Of a DNA stretch of 60,473 nt, positions 53,087-60,473 are shown piece by piece. Origin of the DNA: a bacterium (GTDB taxonomy: Bacteria; SM23-81; DAOVCL01); NCBI GenBank assembly GCA_029932675.1, contig JAOZPP010000011.1, positions 1-60,473 on the forward strand, in the 5' to 3' direction. Both the position numbers and the translations under genes were made by a program. The notes under the pieces are model-generated. The model searched no databases. It was not told where the DNA came from and saw nothing but the letters and a program-made list of their open reading frames with translations. The stretch's first letter is position 1. Each line of letters opens with the position of its first letter.

Positions 53087-54005
53087 TCCCTTGGGAGCCA
53101 AGGTAATCCACCTCTCAATCCCCCTAATTCTTATCACAATTGGGGCCTTGCCCAAATCGTCTCGGGGCCAATCAGAGGCTCAGGTCTACTTTTCTGCCCA
53201 GGAGCTATTCCGGAAGGGGGCATACGATGAGGCGATAACCGAATATCTGAGGTTTGGCTGGCTCTATCCCCAGAGCAAGCTGGTTTGGTGTGCCAGATAC
53301 AAAATTGGGTTGAGTTACTTAGCCGAGGGAAACTCAGAATTGGGGAGAAAATATCTGGAGGGAATACTCAACGACGAGAGGTCACCTTTTAATGTGAAAT
53401 ACGAAGCACAACTTGCCTTAGCCAAATCCTATATGAAGGAAGGTAAAAGCAACTTAGCTGAGTTGGAGTTCAACGACCTTTTGACCTATTCGCTGCGGGA
53501 TGATCAGATCACTGAGGTCAGGTTCTGGAGGGGGTGGAGCTTACTTCTCAAATACGATTTTGAACGCTCCAGTGATGAATTTGCGAAGATAATGAAAGGA
53601 GGGGTGGAAAACTTCTATAGTCAACAGGCATCCTTACTGGCGCGGGAGTCAAAGGGGGGGATGAATCTGCCGAAGAGATCACCTCAACTGGCGAAGTGGC
53701 TCTCCACATTCTTGCCTGGGGCGGGACAAGTATACTGTGGAGAGATAGGGCAGGGGCTAATTTCAGCGATTCTAAATGCGACCCTTGGTTACGTCACCAT
53801 AAAGGCAATCAGAGACAGACGTTACTATGAAGGAGCGGGGCTCTATCTTTTTGTCTGGTCGCGATATTACTGGGGTAGTAGATACAATGCCGAGAAGTTC
53901 GCAAGGTTGTATAATAAGAGAAAGAAGGAGGAGTTTTTAAACTCCCTCGTAGTCAAATATTTAAAGAACCTTCCTCCATCTACCTGTCCTTTATCACCTC
54001 GTTAA
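53079..54005 (+). CDS. TPR protein with the same membrane tail
   Basis: 308 aa. Signal peptide (IHLSIPLILITIGALPKSS), TPR-like helices (AQELFRKGAYDEAITEYLRF, GLSYLAEGNSELGRKYLEGI), then a tail matching the preceding protein (FLPGAGQVYCGEIGQGLISA). It is a paralogue that lacks the YidD domain. The two probably act together at the envelope. Confidence 0.78.
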   Translation: MSNPLGAKVIHLSIPLILITIGALPKSSRGQSEAQVYFSAQELFRKGAYDEAITEYLRFGWLYPQSKLVWCARYKIGLSYLAEGNSELGRKYLEGILNDERSPFNVKYEAQLALAKSYMKEGKSNLAELEFNDLLTYSLRDDQITEVRFWRGWSLLLKYDFERSSDEFAKIMKGGVENFYSQQASLLARESKGGMNLPKRSPQLAKWLSTFLPGAGQVYCGEIGQGLISAILNATLGYVTIKAIRDRRYYEGAGLYLFVWSRYYWGSRYNAEKFARLYNKRKKEEFLNSLVVKYLKNLPPSTCPLSPR

Positions 54006-54223
54006 CCGCCGACCAAAAGCAAGGCGGGGATCTCCCTTTGCCCCGGTAAGATCAGGGGATCTGAACGCCAAGGAGTCCCGTTCAATACTGGCATAGTCGA
54101 CCTGCACTAAAGCCCGATTAGAAGTTGATTGCTTTAAGGTTCAAAGCTGCTTGAAATTTGTGAATAATCCGGGTATTTAAAACAAAATAGCCAACAGCTA
54201 AGGAGGTCTTTAAATCCCCAAAC

Positions 54224-54841
54224 TCAGGGCAGGTTTAGGGTAAACCCAGCGTAGAGGGAGCTGTATTTTGTCTTCGGTTTGGTCTGGATAACTGTATGTC
54301 TCCCTTCGGCGAACAGGTCAAAGGGGACCATCGGGATATGGAACTTTAGCCCAGCTAAAAGGTGAAAACTGTTTTTAGTTGGCGCATAATTAGGATTCAG
54401 GGTCTTATTCTTAAGCTTCTCTTTAAGGATATCGAATTTCGAACCCAACAGATGTAAACCGAGACCCCCGCCGATATATGGTTTAATCACTACTAAAGAG
54501 AAGGGAATGTTGTATTTGGCCGAGGCATTGAGGGATAGGTCATGGTAGTCAGTTTGCACTGTGGTATCTCTATCGGTTATCAATTCTATAGTTCTGTTAT
54601 ACTTCTTTTTGGCATACGATACCTCTGCCTCAAAGTCGATGATGGGCAGGGTCCCAATCTTCAGGTGAGCCCCAATGAAGGGAAGGTCATCGACTGACTC
54701 CCCCGTGTTTGGGTCATCTAAACCAGGGATGACTCCCCCCCTCAGGCCAAAGCCAAGGCCTGTAATTCCAGACGCCTGGGGAATTGCTATTCCTAAGAAA
54801 AGTAAAGGAAATAAGATTAAACAAACAGCTTTATTCCTCAT
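54224..54841 (-). CDS. Small outer-membrane beta-barrel protein
   Basis: 205 aa from ATG 54841 (GGAGG seven bases upstream); the frame is open 27 codons further. Signal peptide AVCLILFPLLFLGIAIPQAS. About eight amphipathic strands (GLGFGLRGGVIPGLD, DFEAEVSYAKKKYNRTIEL) ending SLYAGFTLNLP, as in the OmpA/OmpX-type porin family. Stands alone. The gap 54006-54223 shows no gene. Confidence 0.72.
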   Translation of the reverse strand: MRNKAVCLILFPLLFLGIAIPQASGITGLGFGLRGGVIPGLDDPNTGESVDDLPFIGAHLKIGTLPIIDFEAEVSYAKKKYNRTIELITDRDTTVQTDYHDLSLNASAKYNIPFSLVVIKPYIGGGLGLHLLGSKFDILKEKLKNKTLNPNYAPTKNSFHLLAGLKFHIPMVPFDLFAEGRHTVIQTKPKTKYSSLYAGFTLNLP

Positions 54842-54967
54842 TTGTGCCTCCTTTTTCAGTTCATATGGACTTAACCGCCTGCGGCGGGGTTTTGGGGCAG
54901 GATGAAGAAGTTCTATTTTCAAAAAGGGATTTCCCCTGTCATATATTTACCGATTGATCTGGAGATG

Positions 54968-56704
54968 TCAAGTAGTTTTTTGCAGTTGTTTAACTATCTG
55001 CCTCGCTGTATCGGTAACTGATTTACTGGTAATTTCAATGTCAAATCCCCCCTTTTGCAAGAGGGCCAGCACTTTGTAAAATGGGGGAAGGCTTAAACCT
55101 ATCCTTTGCAGGGCTTCCTTCTCTTCCAGGAAGATAACCGGTGGCCCTTGGTTATAGATCTTGCCCTGATGGAGGATTACTATGCGACTGGCCAAGCCAA
55201 AGATGAGATCTAAATTATGGGAGATAAAGATCACCGTCTTGCCCGCAGAGTGGAGCTCCTTTAAGATCTCACTCACCAGATCGCTCCCTGACGGATCAAG
55301 GCCCACTGTGGGTTCATCTAAGATGAGAAGTTGCGGCTCCATCGCCAGCACTCCGGCCAAGGCAACCCTCCGCTGTTCTCCCCCACTCAGGGTAAAGGGA
55401 GAACGGGGGGCAAACCGCTCATAGCTTAGTCTTACCTTCTTCAGCGATCCCCTCACCCTTTCTTCCACCACCTTTGGAGGGAACTTTAAGTTGATGGGCC
55501 CAAAGGCTACATCCTTGAAGACCGTTTCTTCAAATAGCTGTTTTTCTGGAAATTGGAAGAGAAAACCTACCTTCCTTCTTACCTCCTGTGGGTGAACCTT
55601 ACTCGGCTTCCCCCCGAATAGGGAGATCCAACCTGAAGTAGGGGTTAAGAGGAGATTAAAATGTTGGGCTAAAGTAGTCTTACCTGATCCGGTTGGGCCG
55701 ATGAGGCCAATAAGCTCTCCCTCCCCAACCCTTAAATCTATTCCTCTCAAAGCCTCTCTCCCATTAGGAAGGCCAGGGTTATAGGTATAATGGAGAGACT
55801 CTGTCTCAATGACCGCAGGAGACTCCTTCCTTTTCTTGGGTTCAGGGCCCCCACCTTTAGATACCTCTACTCCCTTTAAGGCAAGGAGAAGCTTCACTAA
55901 CTCATCTGGCCTCTTATAGAGGAGACCCTTGAGGTTCACCCCTTGTCCCCTCAGTTCATCCACAAATTCCAAGAGCCGAGGCGGTTTGAGCCCAATTCTT
56001 TTCAAGAGGTCCCTTTGCGAGAAGACATCTTCAGGCGGTCCATCTAAGACTATCCTCCCCTCGTGGAGGACAATCAACCGGGAACATAGAATGGCCTCTT
56101 CTGGAAATTGGGTTATATGAACCAGAGCAGAGATGTCAAATTCCTCTAATTGAGATATGATATGGTTAACCTCTTCGCGGCCAAGGGGATCTAATAGGGA
56201 AGTGGGTTCATCCAAGATGAGATATTTGGGCCTCATCGCCAGGGCTGAGGCTAAGGCAAGCCTTTGCTTTTCCCCTCCGGAGAGGTGATGCGGACTAAAT
56301 TCCCTATATTCTGCCAAACCAAAGGTTCGTAGGGCCCATTCCACCCTTCTACCGATCTCCCCTGCGGGCAGTCCTATGTTCTCCAGGCCAAAGGCGATCT
56401 CCCTCTCTACTGTAGTAGAGATTATCTGGTTATCAGGATTTTGGAAGACCATCCCGACCAATCTCCGGATCCGATAAGTGGCCGATTGATCCCCCACCTT
56501 GAGTCCATCTACCCTTATCTCCCCGTGGGTGGGAGAGAGAAGTCCATTCAAGCAGCAGGCCAAGGTGGTCTTGCCGGATCCATTAGGCCCAATGACTGCT
56601 AACCTTTCCCCTTCCCTTATGGTGAAGCCTATTCCCCTGAGGGCATAGATTGGTTCACCAATTTTTGTAGGATAAAGATAGGAAACGTCCTTTAATTGGA
56701 TCAT
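54968..56704 (-). CDS. Energy-coupling factor transporter ATPase, two ATPase modules in one chain
   Basis: 578 aa with two complete ABC domains: Walker A GPNGSGKTT and GPTGSGKTT, signatures HLSGGEKQR and TLSGGEQRR, Walker B LILDEPTS and LILDEPTV. This equals EcfA1-EcfA2 (CbiO-type) fused end to end. ECF transporters take up vitamins or metals with a T and an S component, neither of which is in the window. A hairpin terminator ends only 17 bases before its ATG, so expression may depend on readthrough. Confidence 0.9.
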   Translation of the reverse strand: MIQLKDVSYLYPTKIGEPIYALRGIGFTIREGERLAVIGPNGSGKTTLACCLNGLLSPTHGEIRVDGLKVGDQSATYRIRRLVGMVFQNPDNQIISTTVEREIAFGLENIGLPAGEIGRRVEWALRTFGLAEYREFSPHHLSGGEKQRLALASALAMRPKYLILDEPTSLLDPLGREEVNHIISQLEEFDISALVHITQFPEEAILCSRLIVLHEGRIVLDGPPEDVFSQRDLLKRIGLKPPRLLEFVDELRGQGVNLKGLLYKRPDELVKLLLALKGVEVSKGGGPEPKKRKESPAVIETESLHYTYNPGLPNGREALRGIDLRVGEGELIGLIGPTGSGKTTLAQHFNLLLTPTSGWISLFGGKPSKVHPQEVRRKVGFLFQFPEKQLFEETVFKDVAFGPINLKFPPKVVEERVRGSLKKVRLSYERFAPRSPFTLSGGEQRRVALAGVLAMEPQLLILDEPTVGLDPSGSDLVSEILKELHSAGKTVIFISHNLDLIFGLASRIVILHQGKIYNQGPPVIFLEEKEALQRIGLSLPPFYKVLALLQKGGFDIEITSKSVTDTARQIVKQLQKTT

Positions 56705-56721
56705 CTCTCAAAGTTTAAGAA

Positions 56722-56748
56722 AAGCCCGCAGGTTGTACCTGCGGGCTT
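56722..56748 (-). terminator. Hairpin terminator or attenuator between the TPR and ECF genes
   Basis: Perfect arms AAGCCCGCAGGT and ACCTGCGGGCTT with a 3-base loop; on the minus strand it is followed by TTCTT. It lies after the TPR stop and just before the ECF start. Confidence 0.8.
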
Positions 56749-56764
56749 CAGGACGGCAACTTTT

Positions 56765-57652
56765 CTATTCTCCCTCACCGGAGAGCACCTTTATTTTATA
56801 TTCGGCGTACGCCTTCCATTTGGGGTTCTTGGCCGCCTTTTGAAATTGGGCGATGGCCTTTTGGGTTTCCCCTAATTTCTCATATGCTTCACCCAAGGCA
56901 ACTAAAGCCGGCGGGTAGTCGGGCCTATATTTCAATGATTTCTTCGCGGCGGTTACCGCCTTATCGTATTGGCCCAACTGATTGTAGGCATTCGCCATCC
57001 TATAATGAGCGTTGAAATGACTGGGCTTTATCTCGGTTGTCTTCTTATATTGAGCTATCGCCTTTGAAAACTTCCCCTCATTGCTGTAGATGACCCCCAA
57101 ATTATAATAAGCCCGATAGTAGTCTGGCTTTACCTCCAGTGCTTTTCCGTATGCAGTTATGGCCTCATCGTCTCTTTTCAGGTCATAGTAGGTTAAGCCT
57201 AGGCTGAAATATGCCTTGTAATTTGATGTATCAGCTCTAACCGCATTTTGGAATGCGTTTACTGCCTCTTTATAATTCTTTATCTCCCTCAGGGCTAAAC
57301 CCAAGTTATAGTAGGCATCGGCAAAGTTAGAATCTATTCCCACCGCTTGCCTGTATTCGGAAATGGCCTCTTTAAAATTGGACTTCTTCCTATAGGCCAG
57401 ACCCAGTGCATAATGGGCTTGCGCATTCTCAGGGTCCAGCTTAAGACACTCCTTAAACTCCTTAATTGCTTTGTTATAGTCGTTTGACTTTACATATTCT
57501 ACACCTTGGTTATACCTCTTCAAGGCTTCCCGTTGGGTATTGCTTAAAACCTCCTCTTGGGCATTAGCCAAAAGCTGGATGGTAGAGAAAAATATGAAGA
57601 AAAAGATCCCTATTCGGATAAGCCCTTTAGCCCCTCTGTGTTCTCTAAGCAT
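56765..57652 (-). CDS. Exported TPR-repeat protein
   Basis: 295 aa from ATG 57652 (AGGAGG five bases upstream). Signal peptide GLIRIGIFFFIFFSTIQLLA. Seven or so canonical TPR units of 34 residues fill the rest (such as AHYALGLAYRKKSNFKEAIS and AYYNLGVIYSNEGKFSKAIA). A protein-protein interaction scaffold in the periplasm or at the outer membrane. Lies 58 bases downstream of the TonB-dependent receptor on the same strand, so they may be one unit. Confidence 0.9.
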   Translation of the reverse strand: MLREHRGAKGLIRIGIFFFIFFSTIQLLANAQEEVLSNTQREALKRYNQGVEYVKSNDYNKAIKEFKECLKLDPENAQAHYALGLAYRKKSNFKEAISEYRQAVGIDSNFADAYYNLGLALREIKNYKEAVNAFQNAVRADTSNYKAYFSLGLTYYDLKRDDEAITAYGKALEVKPDYYRAYYNLGVIYSNEGKFSKAIAQYKKTTEIKPSHFNAHYRMANAYNQLGQYDKAVTAAKKSLKYRPDYPPALVALGEAYEKLGETQKAIAQFQKAAKNPKWKAYAEYKIKVLSGEGE

Positions 57653-57710
57653 CTTTACCTCCTCTCTTCGCATACTTTAGCTGTAACGGTTGAGCATTAA
57701 CTCCCTTAAT

Positions 57711-59552
57711 TCAGAGGTTGAATTTAAACCCTAAGGTAAAGGACCTCTTCGGCATAGCGTAGAGTCCTGCCTGTCCCCCAGGAATGTCTGCATAGATCTC
57801 ATACCCCCTATTCAAGATGTTATCGATGGCGAAAAATGCAGAGAGTCCAGAAATAAGCCGATAGTTTAAAGCTGTATTTAAAACCAAGTAATCACCAATG
57901 GGTTCCCTGGAACTATCGGCAGCAAAGTAACGGGAAACATATTGGCCTACCAAAGAGAATCCCCAGACCTTTCTGCGGTAGTTCAGGGTAAGATCGATCT
58001 TGTTACCTGGGCGACCTTTGGTCTTCTGGCCTGCATCGAGGTAGGTGTAGTAGAGTCGCCCATAGAACCCTTTGCCCACATTTCCAGCGATGCCGGTTTC
58101 CACTCCTTTGAACCTAAACTCACCACTATTTTCCCATTTGGACATCTCGGTCTGGATCATATTTTCCCCTCTCATAAGATAACCGACGAGATCGAAGTCT
58201 ATCCCCTTTATGAGCTTTTGGTTAAACCCTAATTCATAATCCCAGACCCGTTCTGGTTTTAGATGGGAATTTGATGAGCGGAAGAGGAAGAGTTCGCTTA
58301 TCTGAGGAGAGCGGAATCCCTTGTTCACTGCGCCCCTGATGGTTGTGCCTCTCCTCGGATGAAAGACGATCCCCACCTGCGGGCAGAACTCATTGCCAGA
58401 GATCTCATCATGGTTAATTCTTCCCCCTGAGGTGAGGATTAACTTCCCCCAAAGGATTTGTTCATCATGGAGGTAGAGAGCATACTCCGATTTTCTAAAT
58501 TTGCCTCCTTCTTTTTCCCAAGGAAAGAGCTTGTGTAGCCTTTCTCCACCCTGTTCTCTAAATTCTGCGCCCAGGGTGAGCTCATTGGTGGGGATGACCT
58601 TCCCTGAGCCGTTTAGCACGGCCCCATTGGTAAAATCCCGGGAGTGCCAACCATTAGAAAATCGGTTCTCACCAAAGTTTCGGTAAACCTTTAACTGGCC
58701 GTTCCACTTGTTCCATTTCCCGGTGAGCGTTAGATCTACCGCTCCTCTCTTATAGTCATTCCAAGTTTGGGAGACCATAGTGTCCGGATCAGTGGCGCGC
58801 AACGGTTCCTCTTTGTGTCCATCGAAATATTTTCCCCTCAGAATAGCCTTGAGATTGCCCGTTAAGAGATAACCCAAACGGGCAGTAAAATCACTGCCCT
58901 TATATGCAGAGTGGGGAAGGAACCCATCGCTTTGCCGACGATCTATGGTAAGATAATAGTCTAAATTGCCCAAGTTTGCCCCCTGGCGCAGCCGATATCC
59001 TCTCGTGTGGTGACTTCCATAGGAGGTGGTGAAATCAGTGTCAAATCCGTTTTTCACCTGTCTGGTTATTATGTTGACCACACCTCCCAGTGCGTCAGAT
59101 CCGTAGAGCACGGAGAGCGGTCCCCTAACTACCTCGATCCGCTCCACATTATCCAGAGGAAGGGAATGGGTGATCGTGCAACCAAAGAGTCCCATCTTTA
59201 CTGGCCGGCCATCTACCAGCACCATCAGTTGTCTTCCCGCACCCCCGATGCCTCGGATGTCCACATCAGCCCGACCGAAGGCTCCTGTCCGCTCGACGAA
59301 AAGCCCTGGCAACCTGCTTAAAATCTCTGTGGAGGAATTAGCGTTTGCCGCCTCGATCTCCTCCCTGGTAATTACACTCACCGTTGCCGAAAGATCCTTC
59401 ACTGCTTTTTCTGACCTTGTAGCAGTTACCACGATAACTGGCATCCTATAGGTTTTTAGCGTATCTTCTTGCTCAGCCCCAAAGCCGGTATGAATCAGTC
59501 CAAGGATCAGGAAGAATAAAAGCCCAAGTTTGGTATTCAATCCACTCCCCAT
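57711..59552 (-). CDS. TonB-dependent outer-membrane receptor
   Basis: 613 aa. Signal peptide LGLLFFLILGLIHTGFG, a TonB-box-like MPVIVVTAT, plug domain (about 45-155: RLPGLFVERTGAFGRADVDI, RIEVVRGPLSVLYGSDALGG) and a 22-strand barrel ending FTLGFKFNL. Size and plug resemble the vitamin B12 receptor BtuB. No cobalamin riboswitch pattern was seen upstream (59553-59751), so the ligand is open. The ECF ATPase two genes downstream on the strand would fit vitamin or metal uptake; this is inferred. Confidence 0.92.
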   Translation of the reverse strand: MGSGLNTKLGLLFFLILGLIHTGFGAEQEDTLKTYRMPVIVVTATRSEKAVKDLSATVSVITREEIEAANANSSTEILSRLPGLFVERTGAFGRADVDIRGIGGAGRQLMVLVDGRPVKMGLFGCTITHSLPLDNVERIEVVRGPLSVLYGSDALGGVVNIITRQVKNGFDTDFTTSYGSHHTRGYRLRQGANLGNLDYYLTIDRRQSDGFLPHSAYKGSDFTARLGYLLTGNLKAILRGKYFDGHKEEPLRATDPDTMVSQTWNDYKRGAVDLTLTGKWNKWNGQLKVYRNFGENRFSNGWHSRDFTNGAVLNGSGKVIPTNELTLGAEFREQGGERLHKLFPWEKEGGKFRKSEYALYLHDEQILWGKLILTSGGRINHDEISGNEFCPQVGIVFHPRRGTTIRGAVNKGFRSPQISELFLFRSSNSHLKPERVWDYELGFNQKLIKGIDFDLVGYLMRGENMIQTEMSKWENSGEFRFKGVETGIAGNVGKGFYGRLYYTYLDAGQKTKGRPGNKIDLTLNYRRKVWGFSLVGQYVSRYFAADSSREPIGDYLVLNTALNYRLISGLSAFFAIDNILNRGYEIYADIPGGQAGLYAMPKRSFTLGFKFNL

Positions 59553-59751
59553 AATTTAACCTCCATTCTAATATGTTTGTTTATTTATAGTACGGAAAAG
59601 CGGCAACCGAATAAATGGAACCCTTCTCCTCCCGTCACAGCCCCAAGGAAGCCCCTGTTAAAGCGTATCCCTGCAAAACGACCGGCCAGACTAAAGAGAT
59701 GTGCGAACTCCCATTTAGGTCCCCCCTTCATCCTCCAAATTGGATGTAGCG

Positions 59752-60225
59752 CTAAGAACTTTCGCTAACCCTTTTCCGCCTCCTACGGAGAGATTTAGCG
59801 CTTAAACCCAACTGATGGAGGTAGCCCCTCACTGTTGACTGTCGCACCCTTTTTCCAAATTCCCGCTCAATATAAGTGACCAAGAGGTTCATATTCCACC
59901 GGACTTTCTCGAATCCAGAGTACCGGGGAGACCTCCTCACCGCTCGCTTCAACTTCTCCAGTTCCTCATCGGTAAGGATCCTCCGCGATTTGCCCCTATA
60001 AAGGGGGGTAACCCCCTTTGGTCCCCTCTCATTAAATCTGTTTACCCAGGCAGCCACAGTCATTCGATTCCTACCGATCAATTTCCCTACCTCTACGGCT
60101 GGCAAACCGCTGGCAATGAGGAAGAGACACATGAAACGTTCCCTCACCCTCCTTTGGGGAGACTCTATGGCCTTCTTCAGCAGGGTTTCCTTGGTTTCCT
60201 TCCACTTGGAATTGATTCTAAGCAT
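59752..60225 (-). mobile_element. IS630-type transposase, N-terminal HTH part only
   Basis: 157 aa. Two helix-turn-helix modules: LPAVEVGKLIGRNRMTVAAW and the winged part KVRWNMNLLVTYIEREFGKR, which is the DNA-binding front of IS630/Tc1-like transposases. The DDE catalytic domain that should follow is absent; the frame ends at RRRKRVSESS and only 200 bases separate it from the receptor gene. Inverted ends were not found. A decayed element or a domesticated regulator. The region 60226-60473 shows no gene. Confidence 0.75.
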
Positions 60226-60473
60226 AAAACCCCTCCTTCAATCAACCTACCAAATTTTAAATCAAAGTTATCATTAGTGGATTTGCTATGCTGTATAGAC
60301 TGGGGATATTTTTTTCCCATATGGAAAGGGATTAATATGATTCCGCCTAAACTCTAAAAACTAATCTCGACAAAATACTAAGACCATCTCCTTTTGTCAA
60401 GCCAAAATTTGTGCATAAGTGGCTGATGACCCCACATGGTAACCACCCTGGATAGATTCTCTCTCTTTCATCC

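Noticed and set aside
59585-59731. Minus-strand ORF of 48 codons upstream of the TonB receptor gene
   Set aside because: No family resemblance, and its ribosome binding site overlaps the start; chance ORF is likelier.
59553-59751. Possible cobalamin riboswitch before the BtuB-like gene
   Set aside because: The conserved B12-box blocks are not present on either strand.

Overview
This looks like the chromosome of an uncultivated Gram-negative bacterium of the FCB superphylum or a neighbouring candidate phylum (Zixibacteria, KSB1, WOR-3 and TA06 are the kind of lineages meant; this is inferred from gene content only). The reasons are a C25 gingipain-type protease carrying a type IX secretion (T9SS) sorting tail, a relic of a second T9SS tail, a TonB-dependent receptor, LolA, an MsbA-type lipid exporter, several beta-barrel proteins and TPR proteins. 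Promoters with TTGACA-N17-TATAAT-like boxes and AGGAGG ribosome binding sites are plain in many places. Arginine in most host genes is AGG/AGA, while the genes between about 30 and 47 kb mostly use CGN.

Layout. 0-4 kb: C25 peptidase. 4.3-9.6 kb: a same-strand run of radical SAM protein, Cys-rich protein (frameshifted), aldo/keto reductase, methyltransferase and two GNAT acetyltransferases, one with a YoaP-like tail. 9.6-13.5 kb: RNA-modification operon mnmG - Fe-S protein - rlmD-like. 13.9-19.1 kb: envelope and secreted proteins. 19.2-21.7 kb: isochorismatase, class II glutamine amidotransferase and a divergent aminotransferase. 21.8-28.8 kb: lipid exporter and glycosyltransferases for surface polysaccharide or LPS. 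28.8-29.6 kb: a TrkA_C membrane protein. 47.3-60.5 kb: hemerythrin, PflA-like radical SAM protein, PfkB kinase, YigZ, LolA, a YidD-TPR fusion and its paralogue, a beta-barrel protein, a double ECF ATPase, a TPR protein, a TonB receptor and a truncated IS630-type transposase.

The accessory part is 29.6-47.2 kb, a scarred defence island transcribed almost wholly on the minus strand. It starts at a strong promoter (46835-46863) whose spacer holds a 10-bp tandem repeat and reads first into a small excisionase-like HTH gene. The intact core is a type I restriction-modification system (hsdR, hsdS, hsdM). Packed into it are two DUF1016/YhcG nucleases, an AAA ATPase plus TOPRIM-like pair, a complete GIY-YIG nuclease inserted in frame into HsdS, two AlbA_2 regulators, a four-helix-bundle protein and an AbiEi/AbiEii-like toxin-antitoxin pair. 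Around these genes lie fragments that I read as remains of an older BREX-like cluster: two copies of a DUF6079 (PglY-like) C-terminus, each followed by an AlbA_2 gene; a methylase-like N-terminus coupled to hsdR; two N-termini resembling PglZ that bracket the AbiE pair; and an SMC/SbcC-type ATPase fragment. The BREX reading rests on remembered family motifs and has not been searched.

No CRISPR array, rRNA, tRNA, integrase or origin was recognised. Several apparent frameshifts (5555-5559, 25829-25832, about 43573, about 32735) could be real decay or assembly errors and need read support.
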